A stretch of 64,000 nt of DNA from Buttiauxella agrestis (lineage in GTDB: Bacteria; Pseudomonadota; Gammaproteobacteria; Enterobacterales; Enterobacteriaceae): assembly GCF_900446255.1 (NCBI RefSeq), contig NZ_UIGI01000001.1, positions 4,614,763 to 4,678,762 on the forward strand. The letters are read 5' to 3'. Under the pieces are notes generated by a model, which did no database searches, was not told the origin of the DNA, and was given only the letters and a program-made list of their open reading frames with translations. The position numbers and the translations under genes were made by a program. This document shows positions 57,282 through 64,000 of the stretch, one piece after another. Numbering within the stretch: the first letter of the stretch is position 1; each line of letters begins with the position of its first letter.

Positions 57282-57309
57282 ATTATAGGGAGTTCTTCTG
57301 AGGCTGCAA
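57282..57309 (-). promoter_or_regulatory. rrn promoter P1
   Basis: On the minus strand, TTGCAG, 16 bases, TATAAT, followed by the GC-rich discriminator GCGCCTCC as in growth-rate-controlled rrn P1 promoters. Confidence 0.85.
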
Positions 57310-57426
57310 CCCTAAATATGCAGTAATTTTACTGACTGCTGCATTCCACAGCAAAACCCCGCCTTATACGCAGTTGTGCACAAAGTTATCCACAATCGTG
57401 ATGAAGTCCTAAATTATGCGAGCGTG

Positions 57427-57442
57427 ACGCAAACGTTTTCGC
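57427..57442. promoter_or_regulatory. PurR operator of purHD
   Basis: ACGCAAACGTTTTCGC fits the PurR consensus and overlaps the region just before a TACAAT -10 element (57443-57448). Confidence 0.9.
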
Positions 57443-57465
57443 TACAATGTGCGCGCAATAAAAGG

Positions 57466-57525
57466 ACGCCCCGTTTTGGGGCGTTAGCTGAGTTTTAGGG
57501 AAAATAACTAAAATTCAGCTAACGC
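57466..57525 (+). promoter_or_regulatory. purHD leader with two overlapping hairpins
   Basis: Hairpin 1 is ACGCCCC/GGGGCGT (57466-57484). Hairpin 2 pairs GCGTTAGCTGAGTTTTAG (57481-57498) with CTAAAATTCAGCTAACGC (57508-57525), 18 bp with one G-U pair. They share four bases and cannot both form in full. Confidence 0.6.
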
Positions 57526-57561
57526 TCTTCTATATGCGAACCAAAGCTAAGGGATCAAACC

Positions 57562-59148
57562 ATGCAACAACGTCGTCCTGTACGCCGCGCTCTGCTCAGT
57601 GTTTCTGACAAAGCCGGTATCGTCGAATTCGCCCAGGCGCTCTCCCAACGTGGCGTGGAGCTGCTGTCCACTGGCGGAACCGCTCATCTGCTGGCTAAAG
57701 CTGGCCTGCCGGTAACCGAAGTCTCTGACTACACCGGTTTCCCGGAGATGATGGATGGACGCGTCAAAACCCTGCATCCAAAGGTGCATGGTGGCATTCT
57801 CGGTCGTCGTGGCCAGGATGATGCGATCATGGAACAACACGCTATCTCCCCAATTGATATGGTTGTCGTCAACCTCTATCCGTTCGCCCAGACTGTTGCC
57901 CGTGAAGGTTGCTCTCTGGAAGATGCGGTAGAGAATATTGATATCGGCGGCCCAACCATGGTGCGCTCGGCGGCGAAGAACCATAAAGATGTGGCAATCG
58001 TCGTAAAGAGCAGCGACTACGAAGCGATTATTAGCGAGCTGGATACTAACGAAGGCTCCCTCACGCTCGAGACACGTTTCGATTTGGCGATTAAGGCATT
58101 CGAACACACCGCCGCCTACGACAGTATGATCGCCAACTACTTCGGTAGCATGGTTCCTGCATATCACGGCGAAAGCAAAGATCCTTCCGGTCGCTTCCCT
58201 CGCACGCTGAACCTGAACTTCATTAAGAAGCAGGATATGCGCTACGGTGAAAACAGCCACCAGCAAGCCGCCTTCTATATAGAAGAAATTAAAGAAGCGT
58301 CGGTTGCCACCGCGACACAAGTTCAGGGCAAAGCGCTTTCTTATAACAACATTGCTGATACTGATGCGGCACTGGAATGTGTGAAAGAGTTCAGCGAACC
58401 TGCCTGCGTTATCGTGAAGCATGCCAACCCTTGTGGCGTGGCAGTCAGCGATTCCTTATTAGATGCATACGACCGTGCCTATAAAACAGATCCGACTTCC
58501 GCATTCGGCGGCATCATCGCGTTCAACCGTGAACTGGACGCTGAAACTGCACAAGCGATTATCTCTCGCCAATTCGTCGAAGTGATTATTGCGCCGTCAG
58601 CAAGCGAAGAAGCACTGAAGATCACAGCCGCTAAGCAAAACGTTCGCGTTCTGACTTGCGGCCAGTGGCAGCAGCGTGTTCCGGGTCTGGATTTCAAACG
58701 CGTCAACGGTGGTGTGTTAGTCCAGGATCGCGATTTGGGTATGGTAACAGCCGCAGACCTGCGTGTTGTCAGCAAGCGCCAGCCAACAGAGCAAGAACTG
58801 CGTGATGCGCTGTTCTGCTGGAAGGTGGCGAAGTTTGTTAAGTCTAACGCTATTGTCTATGCCCGCGAGAATATGACTATCGGTATAGGCGCAGGCCAAA
58901 TGAGCCGCGTTTACTCCGCCAAAATTGCCGGTATCAAAGCCGCCGATGAAGGCCTGGAAGTGAAAGGCTCTGCAATGGCATCTGATGCGTTCTTCCCGTT
59001 CCGTGACGGTATTGATGCCGCTGCGGCAGTCGGCGTGAGCTGTGTTATCCAGCCTGGCGGTTCAATTCGCGATGACGAAGTGATCGCTGCCGCTGACGAA
59101 CACGGGATCGCAATGATCTTTACCGACATGCGCCACTTCCGCCATTAA
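57562..59148 (+). CDS. purH: Bifunctional AICAR formyltransferase/IMP cyclohydrolase PurH
   Basis: A 528-residue enzyme for the last two steps of IMP synthesis. The N-terminal cyclohydrolase (MGS-like) domain has [17 protein letters not shown] and [14 protein letters not shown]-type sequence ([16 protein letters not shown]). The transformylase domain contains the catalytic KHANPCGVA (His about 267) and ends [22 protein letters not shown] precedes the ATG. It is co-transcribed with purD, 16 bp downstream, under PurR. Confidence 0.98.
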   Translation: MQQRRPVRRALLSVSDKAGIVEFAQALSQRGVELLSTGGTAHLLAKAGLPVTEVSDYTGFPEMMDGRVKTLHPKVHGGILGRRGQDDAIMEQHAISPIDMVVVNLYPFAQTVAREGCSLEDAVENIDIGGPTMVRSAAKNHKDVAIVVKSSDYEAIISELDTNEGSLTLETRFDLAIKAFEHTAAYDSMIANYFGSMVPAYHGESKDPSGRFPRTLNLNFIKKQDMRYGENSHQQAAFYIEEIKEASVATATQVQGKALSYNNIADTDAALECVKEFSEPACVIVKHANPCGVAVSDSLLDAYDRAYKTDPTSAFGGIIAFNRELDAETAQAIISRQFVEVIIAPSASEEALKITAAKQNVRVLTCGQWQQRVPGLDFKRVNGGVLVQDRDLGMVTAADLRVVSKRQPTEQELRDALFCWKVAKFVKSNAIVYARENMTIGIGAGQMSRVYSAKIAGIKAADEGLEVKGSAMASDAFFPFRDGIDAAAAVGVSCVIQPGGSIRDDEVIAAADEHGIAMIFTDMRHFRH

Positions 59149-59164
59149 TCCGGAGCGACCATAA

Positions 59165-60457
59165 ATGAAAGTATTAGTGATTGGTAATGGTGGGCGTGAA
59201 CACGCGCTGGCCTGGAAAGCATCGCAGTCGCCTTTGGTTCGCACGGTATTCGTCGCCCCCGGCAATGCGGGCACGGCTCTGGAACCCGCTTTACAAAACG
59301 TGGCGATTAACCCAACGGATATTTCCGCGCTGTTGAGCTTTGCACAGAATGAAAAAATCGACCTGACGATTGTTGGCCCGGAAGCGCCGCTGGTGATTGG
59401 CGTGGTCGACGCCTTCCGTGCGGCGGGCCTGAAGATCTTTGGCCCAACTCAGGGGGCTGCGCAGTTAGAAGGTTCAAAAGCTTTCACCAAGGATTTCCTG
59501 GCTCGCCACAAAATCCCGACCGCTGAGTACCAAAACTTCACTGAAGTCGAACCCGCTTTGGCTTATGTCCGTGAAAAAGGCGCGCCGATTGTCATTAAGG
59601 CCGATGGCCTGGCCGCAGGTAAAGGCGTAATCGTAGCGATGACGCTGGAGGAAGCTGAAGCTGCGGTAAACGATATGCTGGCGGGTAACGCCTTTGGCGA
59701 CGCCGGGCACCGCATCGTTGTAGAAGAGTTTTTGGATGGCGAAGAAGCCAGCTTCATCGTGATGGTGGATGGCGAAAACGTTCTGCCAATGGCCACCAGC
59801 CAGGATCACAAGCGTGTGGGTGATGGAGATACGGGTCCCAATACCGGCGGTATGGGCGCGTATTCTCCGGCTCCGGTTGTGACGGATGAAGTCCACCAGC
59901 GTGCAATGGACCTGGTTATCTGGCCAACCGTGCGCGGCATGGCGGCGGAAGGGAATACTTATACTGGTTTCCTGTACGCTGGCCTGATGATCGACAAGCA
60001 AGGCAATCCGAAGGTTATCGAGTTTAACTGCCGCTTTGGCGACCCGGAAACTCAACCGATTATGCTGCGCCTTCAATCAGACCTGGTTGAGCTGTGCCTT
60101 GCCGCGTGTGATGGCAAGCTGGATGTGACAACATCGAAGTGGGACGAACGCCCATCTCTGGGTGTCGTGATGGCGGCTGGCGGTTATCCGGCGGATTATC
60201 GTAATGGGGACGTGATTCACGGCCTACCACTGGAAGAAGTCGCAGACGGCAAAGTGTTCCATGCCGGAACCCAACTGCGTGAAGACGATATGGTTGTGAC
60301 TAACGGTGGCCGCGTTCTGTGCGTGACCGCATTAGGTGATACCGTCGCACAAGCGCAGCAGCGTGCTTACGAGTTGATGAAGGATATCCACTGGGATGGC
60401 AGTTTCAGCCGCTCAGATATTGGCTATCGCGCCATTGAACGTGAAAACGCGAAGTAA
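59165..60457 (+). CDS. purD: Phosphoribosylamine-glycine ligase PurD
   Basis: A 430-residue ATP-grasp enzyme that joins phosphoribosylamine and glycine in purine synthesis. The N-terminal VLVIGNGGREHALAWK, ATP-grasp KADGLAAGKGVIVA and IEFNCRFGDPETQ are visible. One residue longer than E. coli PurD. Second gene of purHD, ending in a terminator shared with the convergent yjaH region. The zraPSR genes found beside purD in E. coli are absent. Confidence 0.98.
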   Translation: MKVLVIGNGGREHALAWKASQSPLVRTVFVAPGNAGTALEPALQNVAINPTDISALLSFAQNEKIDLTIVGPEAPLVIGVVDAFRAAGLKIFGPTQGAAQLEGSKAFTKDFLARHKIPTAEYQNFTEVEPALAYVREKGAPIVIKADGLAAGKGVIVAMTLEEAEAAVNDMLAGNAFGDAGHRIVVEEFLDGEEASFIVMVDGENVLPMATSQDHKRVGDGDTGPNTGGMGAYSPAPVVTDEVHQRAMDLVIWPTVRGMAAEGNTYTGFLYAGLMIDKQGNPKVIEFNCRFGDPETQPIMLRLQSDLVELCLAACDGKLDVTTSKWDERPSLGVVMAAGGYPADYRNGDVIHGLPLEEVADGKVFHAGTQLREDDMVVTNGGRVLCVTALGDTVAQAQQRAYELMKDIHWDGSFSRSDIGYRAIERENAK

Positions 60458-60477
60458 TATTTGAAGTGATATTAAAG

Positions 60478-60499
60478 ACCGCCGCGTGGCGGTTTTTTT
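60478..60499 (+). terminator. purHD terminator
   Basis: ACCGCC/GGCGGT stem, GCGT loop, seven T. Confidence 0.92.
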
Positions 60500-60503
60500 A
60501 CAT

Positions 60504-61208
60504 CTAGAATGTCGCCGGCTTAGGCTGCCAGCTACAGTAATCCTGATTCGCGACCAGCAGAAGTTGTGATCCTTCTGGCGCTTCAAGCCAGGCCACGCTC
60601 ACCTCCATCGAGGAGTGACGTTGACGATTCGCGATATGACTCAAAGATACGCTGTCGAGTTTAGGCTTGATTGTCTCACCTTCGCAGGTGGTGACTGTTC
60701 CATCGTCATGCCAGCGCCCTTGCCGCAAAACTACACGTCCAATACGTAATGCTTCGCTGGTTGCTTTGGTCCGGCTCGCTTGATACTGATACAAAGCGAT
60801 TTGGTCGTTGGAAAGCTGTTGCTTTTGGCCGTTCACTTCGCGCTGCATAAAGCTCAACTCGCCGTTTTCATCAAAGCGAACTTTGATGTGTTCAGACGGC
60901 TCGCTCTGAATTGTCGTTTCAATCGACATTAGCTTTTCACCCAACCAGCGGTAATCACTGGTGGTCGTAGCGCCTTTCTGTATTGGACTCAGAACCGCAA
61001 GCATATGAATGCTGTGGTCGTCGCTATTATCTTTACGCCAGATACGCACCACACCTTTATCGGCGATATAGCCACTTGCCGTAAATGGTGGAAGCGGAGG
61101 CTGACTGCTGCATGCCATTAGCAGCACTGTGCCTGTCAGTACGACCAAAGGACGCCAGACAAACAAAAGGGGCGTAAACGCCCCTCTGCTAAAACTGTTC
61201 ACTGACAC
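60504..61208 (-). CDS. yjaH: DUF1481 lipoprotein YjaH
   Basis: Up to 234 residues, a predicted lipoprotein with lipobox LMAC (Cys about 33) after the hydrophobic VWRPLVVLTGTVLL. The mature part includes SGYIADKGVVRIWRKD and VSVAWLEAPEGSQLLLVAN. Function unknown. The start is a GTG at 61208, two bases after the hupA stop and without a clear ribosome site. Codons 8-15 coincide with the hupA terminator hairpin, so a later start (TTG at 61166 or another) is possible. Confidence 0.85.
   Translation of the reverse strand: MSVNSFSRGAFTPLLFVWRPLVVLTGTVLLMACSSQPPLPPFTASGYIADKGVVRIWRKDNSDDHSIHMLAVLSPIQKGATTTSDYRWLGEKLMSIETTIQSEPSEHIKVRFDENGELSFMQREVNGQKQQLSNDQIALYQYQASRTKATSEALRIGRVVLRQGRWHDDGTVTTCEGETIKPKLDSVSLSHIANRQRHSSMEVSVAWLEAPEGSQLLLVANQDYCSWQPKPATF
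61158..61185 (-). terminator. hupA terminator inside the yjaH reading frame
   Basis: AGGGGCG/CGCCCCT stem with a 4-base loop, then TTTTGTTTG on the minus strand, about 26 bases past the hupA stop. Confidence 0.75.
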
Positions 61209-61210
61209 TA

Positions 61211-61486
61211 TTAGCTCTTAACAGCGTCTTTCAGTGCTTTGCCTGAAACAAATGCCGGCACGTTAGCTGCGGCGATTTTGATTTCATTACCGGTCTGTGG
61301 GTTGCGGCCAGTGCGCTCAGCACGGTGGTTTACCTTGAAGGTACCGAAACCAACCAGTTGGACAGCATCACCTTCTTTCAGAGACTCAGTAATTGCAGCC
61401 AGGGTGGATTCCAGAGCAGCTTTAGCCTGTACTTTAGACAGATCAGCCTTGTCAGCAATTACATCAATCAGTTGAGTCTTGTTCAT
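61211..61486 (-). CDS. hupA: DNA-binding protein HU-alpha
   Basis: A 91-residue nucleoid protein, one residue longer than in E. coli (added C-terminal Ser). [20 protein letters not shown] and the DNA-binding arm [19 protein letters not shown] are conserved. AAGGATAACTT precedes the ATG. A terminator follows within the next reading frame. Confidence 0.98.
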   Translation of the reverse strand: MNKTQLIDVIADKADLSKVQAKAALESTLAAITESLKEGDAVQLVGFGTFKVNHRAERTGRNPQTGNEIKIAAANVPAFVSGKALKDAVKS

Positions 61487-61672
61487 AAGTTATCCTTACA
61501 ATGTGTTTATCGCTTGCTAAGCATCGAGTGCGACGGAAATGCCAAAAAAGCACTCTCCTGCATACACGCACCGATAGCCACTTTTTTTCGCCCCACAAAT
61601 GTAGACCAGACGGGGGGCTAATTGGAAGCCTTCAGGGGTGACAATTCGGACTGTAAGTCACGTTTTGCTGTC

Positions 61673-62263
61673 TTACTGCTGCAAATTTATACCAATATTG
61701 CTGCTACCCGCTTCGCGCAGGTCTGCACGCAGCCCTTTGATCAGCTCAATGTCGCGTTCTTCGCAGTCGGCTAACAGGCGGAAAATCTCCCATTGAATGT
61801 CCCATTCTTCTTCAACGGCAGGGTTTTCTCTCAGCTCTTCGTCGGTCATTTCACGACCAGCCTGGGTCATTTCCAGCATCGCAACGGTCGTAATTGACGC
61901 CTTACTGACTTCAATCGCATGTTCCAGAGTTTCCCCGGAAAGACGTGAATGAAGGAGTTCGCTCAACGCAACGCATGCATCAATCGCCGGGTAGACACCG
62001 TAAATATCATAGTCATCAGCAACCGGGATGCCTTCCTCGAGCTTCTCAAGTTGGCTATCAAAGTTTACTTTCGCATCTTTGACCGTCAAGGTTTCCCAAA
62101 TCAAATCAAGAATTTTGCGATATAACTGAGGATCACCAAATTCAGTCTGCTGGCAGAACATGGCGTAATTCGGATACATACGTTCGCATAAAGAAGCCAT
62201 GAAAGTGACATGTTGCCAGCTTTCCAGTTTCTCCAGGCGCAGATGGATTGGGTTTTGTAACAT
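61673..62263 (-). CDS. yjaG: DUF416 protein YjaG
   Basis: A 196-residue, mainly helical acidic protein (HLRLEKLESWQHVTFMASLCERMYPNY, LADCEERDIELIKGLRADLRE) of the DUF416 family; function unknown. It lies between nfi and hupA as in E. coli. Confidence 0.94.
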   Translation of the reverse strand: MLQNPIHLRLEKLESWQHVTFMASLCERMYPNYAMFCQQTEFGDPQLYRKILDLIWETLTVKDAKVNFDSQLEKLEEGIPVADDYDIYGVYPAIDACVALSELLHSRLSGETLEHAIEVSKASITTVAMLEMTQAGREMTDEELRENPAVEEEWDIQWEIFRLLADCEERDIELIKGLRADLREAGSSNIGINLQQ

Positions 62264-62306
62264 AGCGATGTCTCAAAGACGGAATATTAGCGGCAGTTTA
62301 CCTTAA

Positions 62307-62978
62307 TCACCCCTGAATTGCTTGCCACCGCGTGAAAGCGGGGCGACCTGATGCCACGGCATCAGCCCAGCGAGTCGGCTCCGGTAAACGATATCCCACC
62401 AGACAACGATTCACCCATAACAAGGCCGTATCGAGGCTGACACGATGGCCTGTTGAGACAAACAACGGATTGCAGCGCTTTTTACTGCGCAGCACCCACG
62501 CCAGCGCTTCGCCTTTATCAGTCAGCAAATGGCACGAACCGAGTTCTTCCGATAACGGTTCAAACTTCCCACACAAACGTTTCTTGGCAACGCCGATGGT
62601 TGGAACGTCCACCAGCAGGCCAAAATGGCTCGCCACACCCAAACGCCGGGGATGCGAAATACCGTGGCCGTCAACAAACAGCAGGTCAGGTTTTTGCGAC
62701 AGCAATTCCCACGCGGCAAGCAGTGCGGGATATTCACGAAATGAAAGGAAGCCGGGGATATAAGGCATTGAGGTGGCGACTCGCGCCACCTGATATTCAA
62801 CCAGCTCGAGGGAAGGATATTTTAAAAGCACGATGGCGGCGCGCGTGACGTCGCCGCCCTGCTCAAACCCGACGTCAGCCCCGGCGATTAACCGGGGAGG
62901 ATCTTGCTCCAGGCGATCTTCGCGGATCACCTTGGCTGCCAGTTCGATCTGTTGTTTACGAAGGATTGCAAGATCCAT
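62307..62978 (-). CDS. nfi: Endonuclease V Nfi
   Basis: A 223-residue DNA repair endonuclease that cuts near deaminated bases such as deoxyinosine. Metal-site aspartates lie in [12 protein letters not shown] (about 35) and [13 protein letters not shown] (about 110), with [11 protein letters not shown], the wedge motif. It starts 15 bp after the hemE stop codon and is probably co-transcribed with hemE. Confidence 0.95.
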   Translation of the reverse strand: MDLAILRKQQIELAAKVIREDRLEQDPPRLIAGADVGFEQGGDVTRAAIVLLKYPSLELVEYQVARVATSMPYIPGFLSFREYPALLAAWELLSQKPDLLFVDGHGISHPRRLGVASHFGLLVDVPTIGVAKKRLCGKFEPLSEELGSCHLLTDKGEALAWVLRSKKRCNPLFVSTGHRVSLDTALLWVNRCLVGYRLPEPTRWADAVASGRPAFTRWQAIQG

Positions 62979-62993
62979 CCACTCTCCTGACTC

Positions 62994-64000
62994 TTACAGG
63001 TGATACGGTTTCGACAAACGGTGCACCGCTTCAACAAATGCACCCGCGTGCTCTGGCGGCACATCCTGATGAATACCGTGACCGAGGTTAAAGACGTGGC
63101 CTTCACCTTTACCGAACCCAGCCAGAATCGTTGCGACTTCTTCTTCAATACGCGCAGGCTGTGCGTACAGCATTGACGGGTCCATATTGCCTTGCAACGC
63201 AACTTTATGGCCAACACGGCGGCGAGCATCAGCGATGTCGGTCGTCCAGTCTAAGCCCAGCGCATCACAACCCGTTTCGGCCATCGCTTCCAGCCACTGA
63301 CCGCCGCCTTTGGTGAACATCGTCACCGGCACGCGACGACCTTCGTTTTCACGCAGCAAGCCATCAATGATTTTGTGCATGTAATAGAGCGAGAACTGCT
63401 GATAATCACGCCCGGTCAGCACGCCACCCCAGGTATCGAAAATCATCACCGATTGCGCACCGGCTTTGATTTGCGCATTCAGGTACAGCGTGACGCTTTG
63501 CGCCAGCTTATCGAGCAGAAGATGCAGCGCTTGCGGATCGGCATACATCATTTTTTTGATAACGGTAAACGCTTTGCTGCTGCCGCCTTCAACCATATAA
63601 GTCGCCAGCGTCCATGGGCTGCCGGTGAAACCAATCAGCGGCACTTCGCCTTTTAGCTCACGGCGAATAGTACGCACCGCGTTCATCACATAACCCAGTT
63701 CATCTTCTGGATCAGGAATGGGCAGTTTTTCGACATCGGCACGGCTGGTCACAGGCGAACGAAAACGTGGGCCTTCACCGGCTTCAAAATAGAGACCTAG
63801 CCCCATCGCGTCGGGAACGGTGAGAATATCGGAGAAGAGGATCGCCGCATCCAGCGGGTAGCGACGCAGCGGCTGCAATGTCACTTCACAAGCCAGCTCC
63901 GCATTTTTGCACAGCGACATAAAATCGCCTGCGACAGCGCGCGTGGCTTTGTATTCTGGCAAGTAACGACCTGCCTGCCTCATCATCCATACTGGCGTGG
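62994..64000 (-). CDS. hemE: Uroporphyrinogen decarboxylase HemE (5' end beyond window)
   Basis: The last about 335 codons of an enzyme that decarboxylates uroporphyrinogen III to coproporphyrinogen III in haem synthesis. [13 protein letters not shown], the substrate-binding segment, starts just inside the window and codons TPVW before it remain in frame to the edge, so about 20 N-terminal residues are outside. [23 protein letters not shown] and the terminal [13 protein letters not shown] are family blocks. Confidence 0.97.
   Translation of the reverse strand, partial: TPVWMMRQAGRYLPEYKATRAVAGDFMSLCKNAELACEVTLQPLRRYPLDAAILFSDILTVPDAMGLGLYFEAGEGPRFRSPVTSRADVEKLPIPDPEDELGYVMNAVRTIRRELKGEVPLIGFTGSPWTLATYMVEGGSSKAFTVIKKMMYADPQALHLLLDKLAQSVTLYLNAQIKAGAQSVMIFDTWGGVLTGRDYQQFSLYYMHKIIDGLLRENEGRRVPVTMFTKGGGQWLEAMAETGCDALGLDWTTDIADARRRVGHKVALQGNMDPSMLYAQPARIEEEVATILAGFGKGEGHVFNLGHGIHQDVPPEHAGAFVEAVHRLSKPYHL

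Noticed and set aside
57547-58422. 291-residue minus-strand frame over purH
   Set aside because: Exact opposite of conserved purH codons; no promoter or family match.

Overview
The window is chromosomal DNA from a member of the Enterobacteriaceae. The evidence is Escherichia-like protein families in a largely conserved order, ERIC and REP-type intergenic repeats, LexA, PurR, MetJ, IclR and MalT operators of enterobacterial type, and an rRNA operon next to purHD. The genus cannot be fixed from the sequence alone. The order is that of the E. coli 90-91 minute region, read from ssb to hemE, with several insertions and losses. Layout: 1-4700 is accessory metabolism on the minus strand: a sugar isomerase-like gene (cut by the window edge), a FGGY pentulose kinase, a frameshifted amino-acid binding protein and an M20 amidohydrolase. 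4700-16100 is DNA maintenance and core metabolism: ssb and uvrA diverging around a LexA box, yjbR, aphA, tyrB, alr, dnaB, qorA and dusA, with two ERIC elements. 16180-18160 holds two non-E. coli genes (a TraF-like outer-membrane protein and a cupin). 18270-25730 carries zur, yjbJ, lexA-dinF with two LexA boxes, dgkA, plsB and ubiCA. 25900-33850 is the maltose regulon: malK-lamB-malM diverging from malEFG across a MalT/CRP control region. 33940-38660 has psiE, yjbD, rluF, a toxin-antitoxin pair, a small lipoprotein and yjbB. 38900-50430 has metH, a low-GC putative toxin/immunity pair, iclR, an unknown low-GC gene, and the glyoxylate-bypass operon aceBAK. 50685-57310 has metA and a complete rRNA operon (16S, tRNA-Glu, 23S, 5S) on the minus strand. 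57560-64000 has purHD, then yjaH, hupA, yjaG, nfi and the 3' part of hemE. How the genes work together: LexA represses its own operon with dinF and probably uvrA/ssb. IclR, encoded beside aceBAK, controls it through an operator upstream of aceB. metA and metH serve methionine synthesis and ubiC-ubiA the first steps of ubiquinone synthesis. plsB and dgkA serve phospholipid synthesis and turnover. malEFGK-lamB-malM takes up maltodextrins. Compared with E. coli K-12, several genes normally found in this segment are missing from their positions (lysC, pgi, yjbEFGH, xylE, pepE, yjbQ, pspG, zraPSR, arpA). The least understood content is the two AT-rich islands on either side of iclR: a putative orphan toxin/immunity pair and a 200-residue protein with a SGHY-type motif. 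Other points worth checking are palindromic repeats inserted at stop codons and within malFG, a hupA terminator that overlaps the yjaH reading frame, and overlapping hairpins in the purHD leader.
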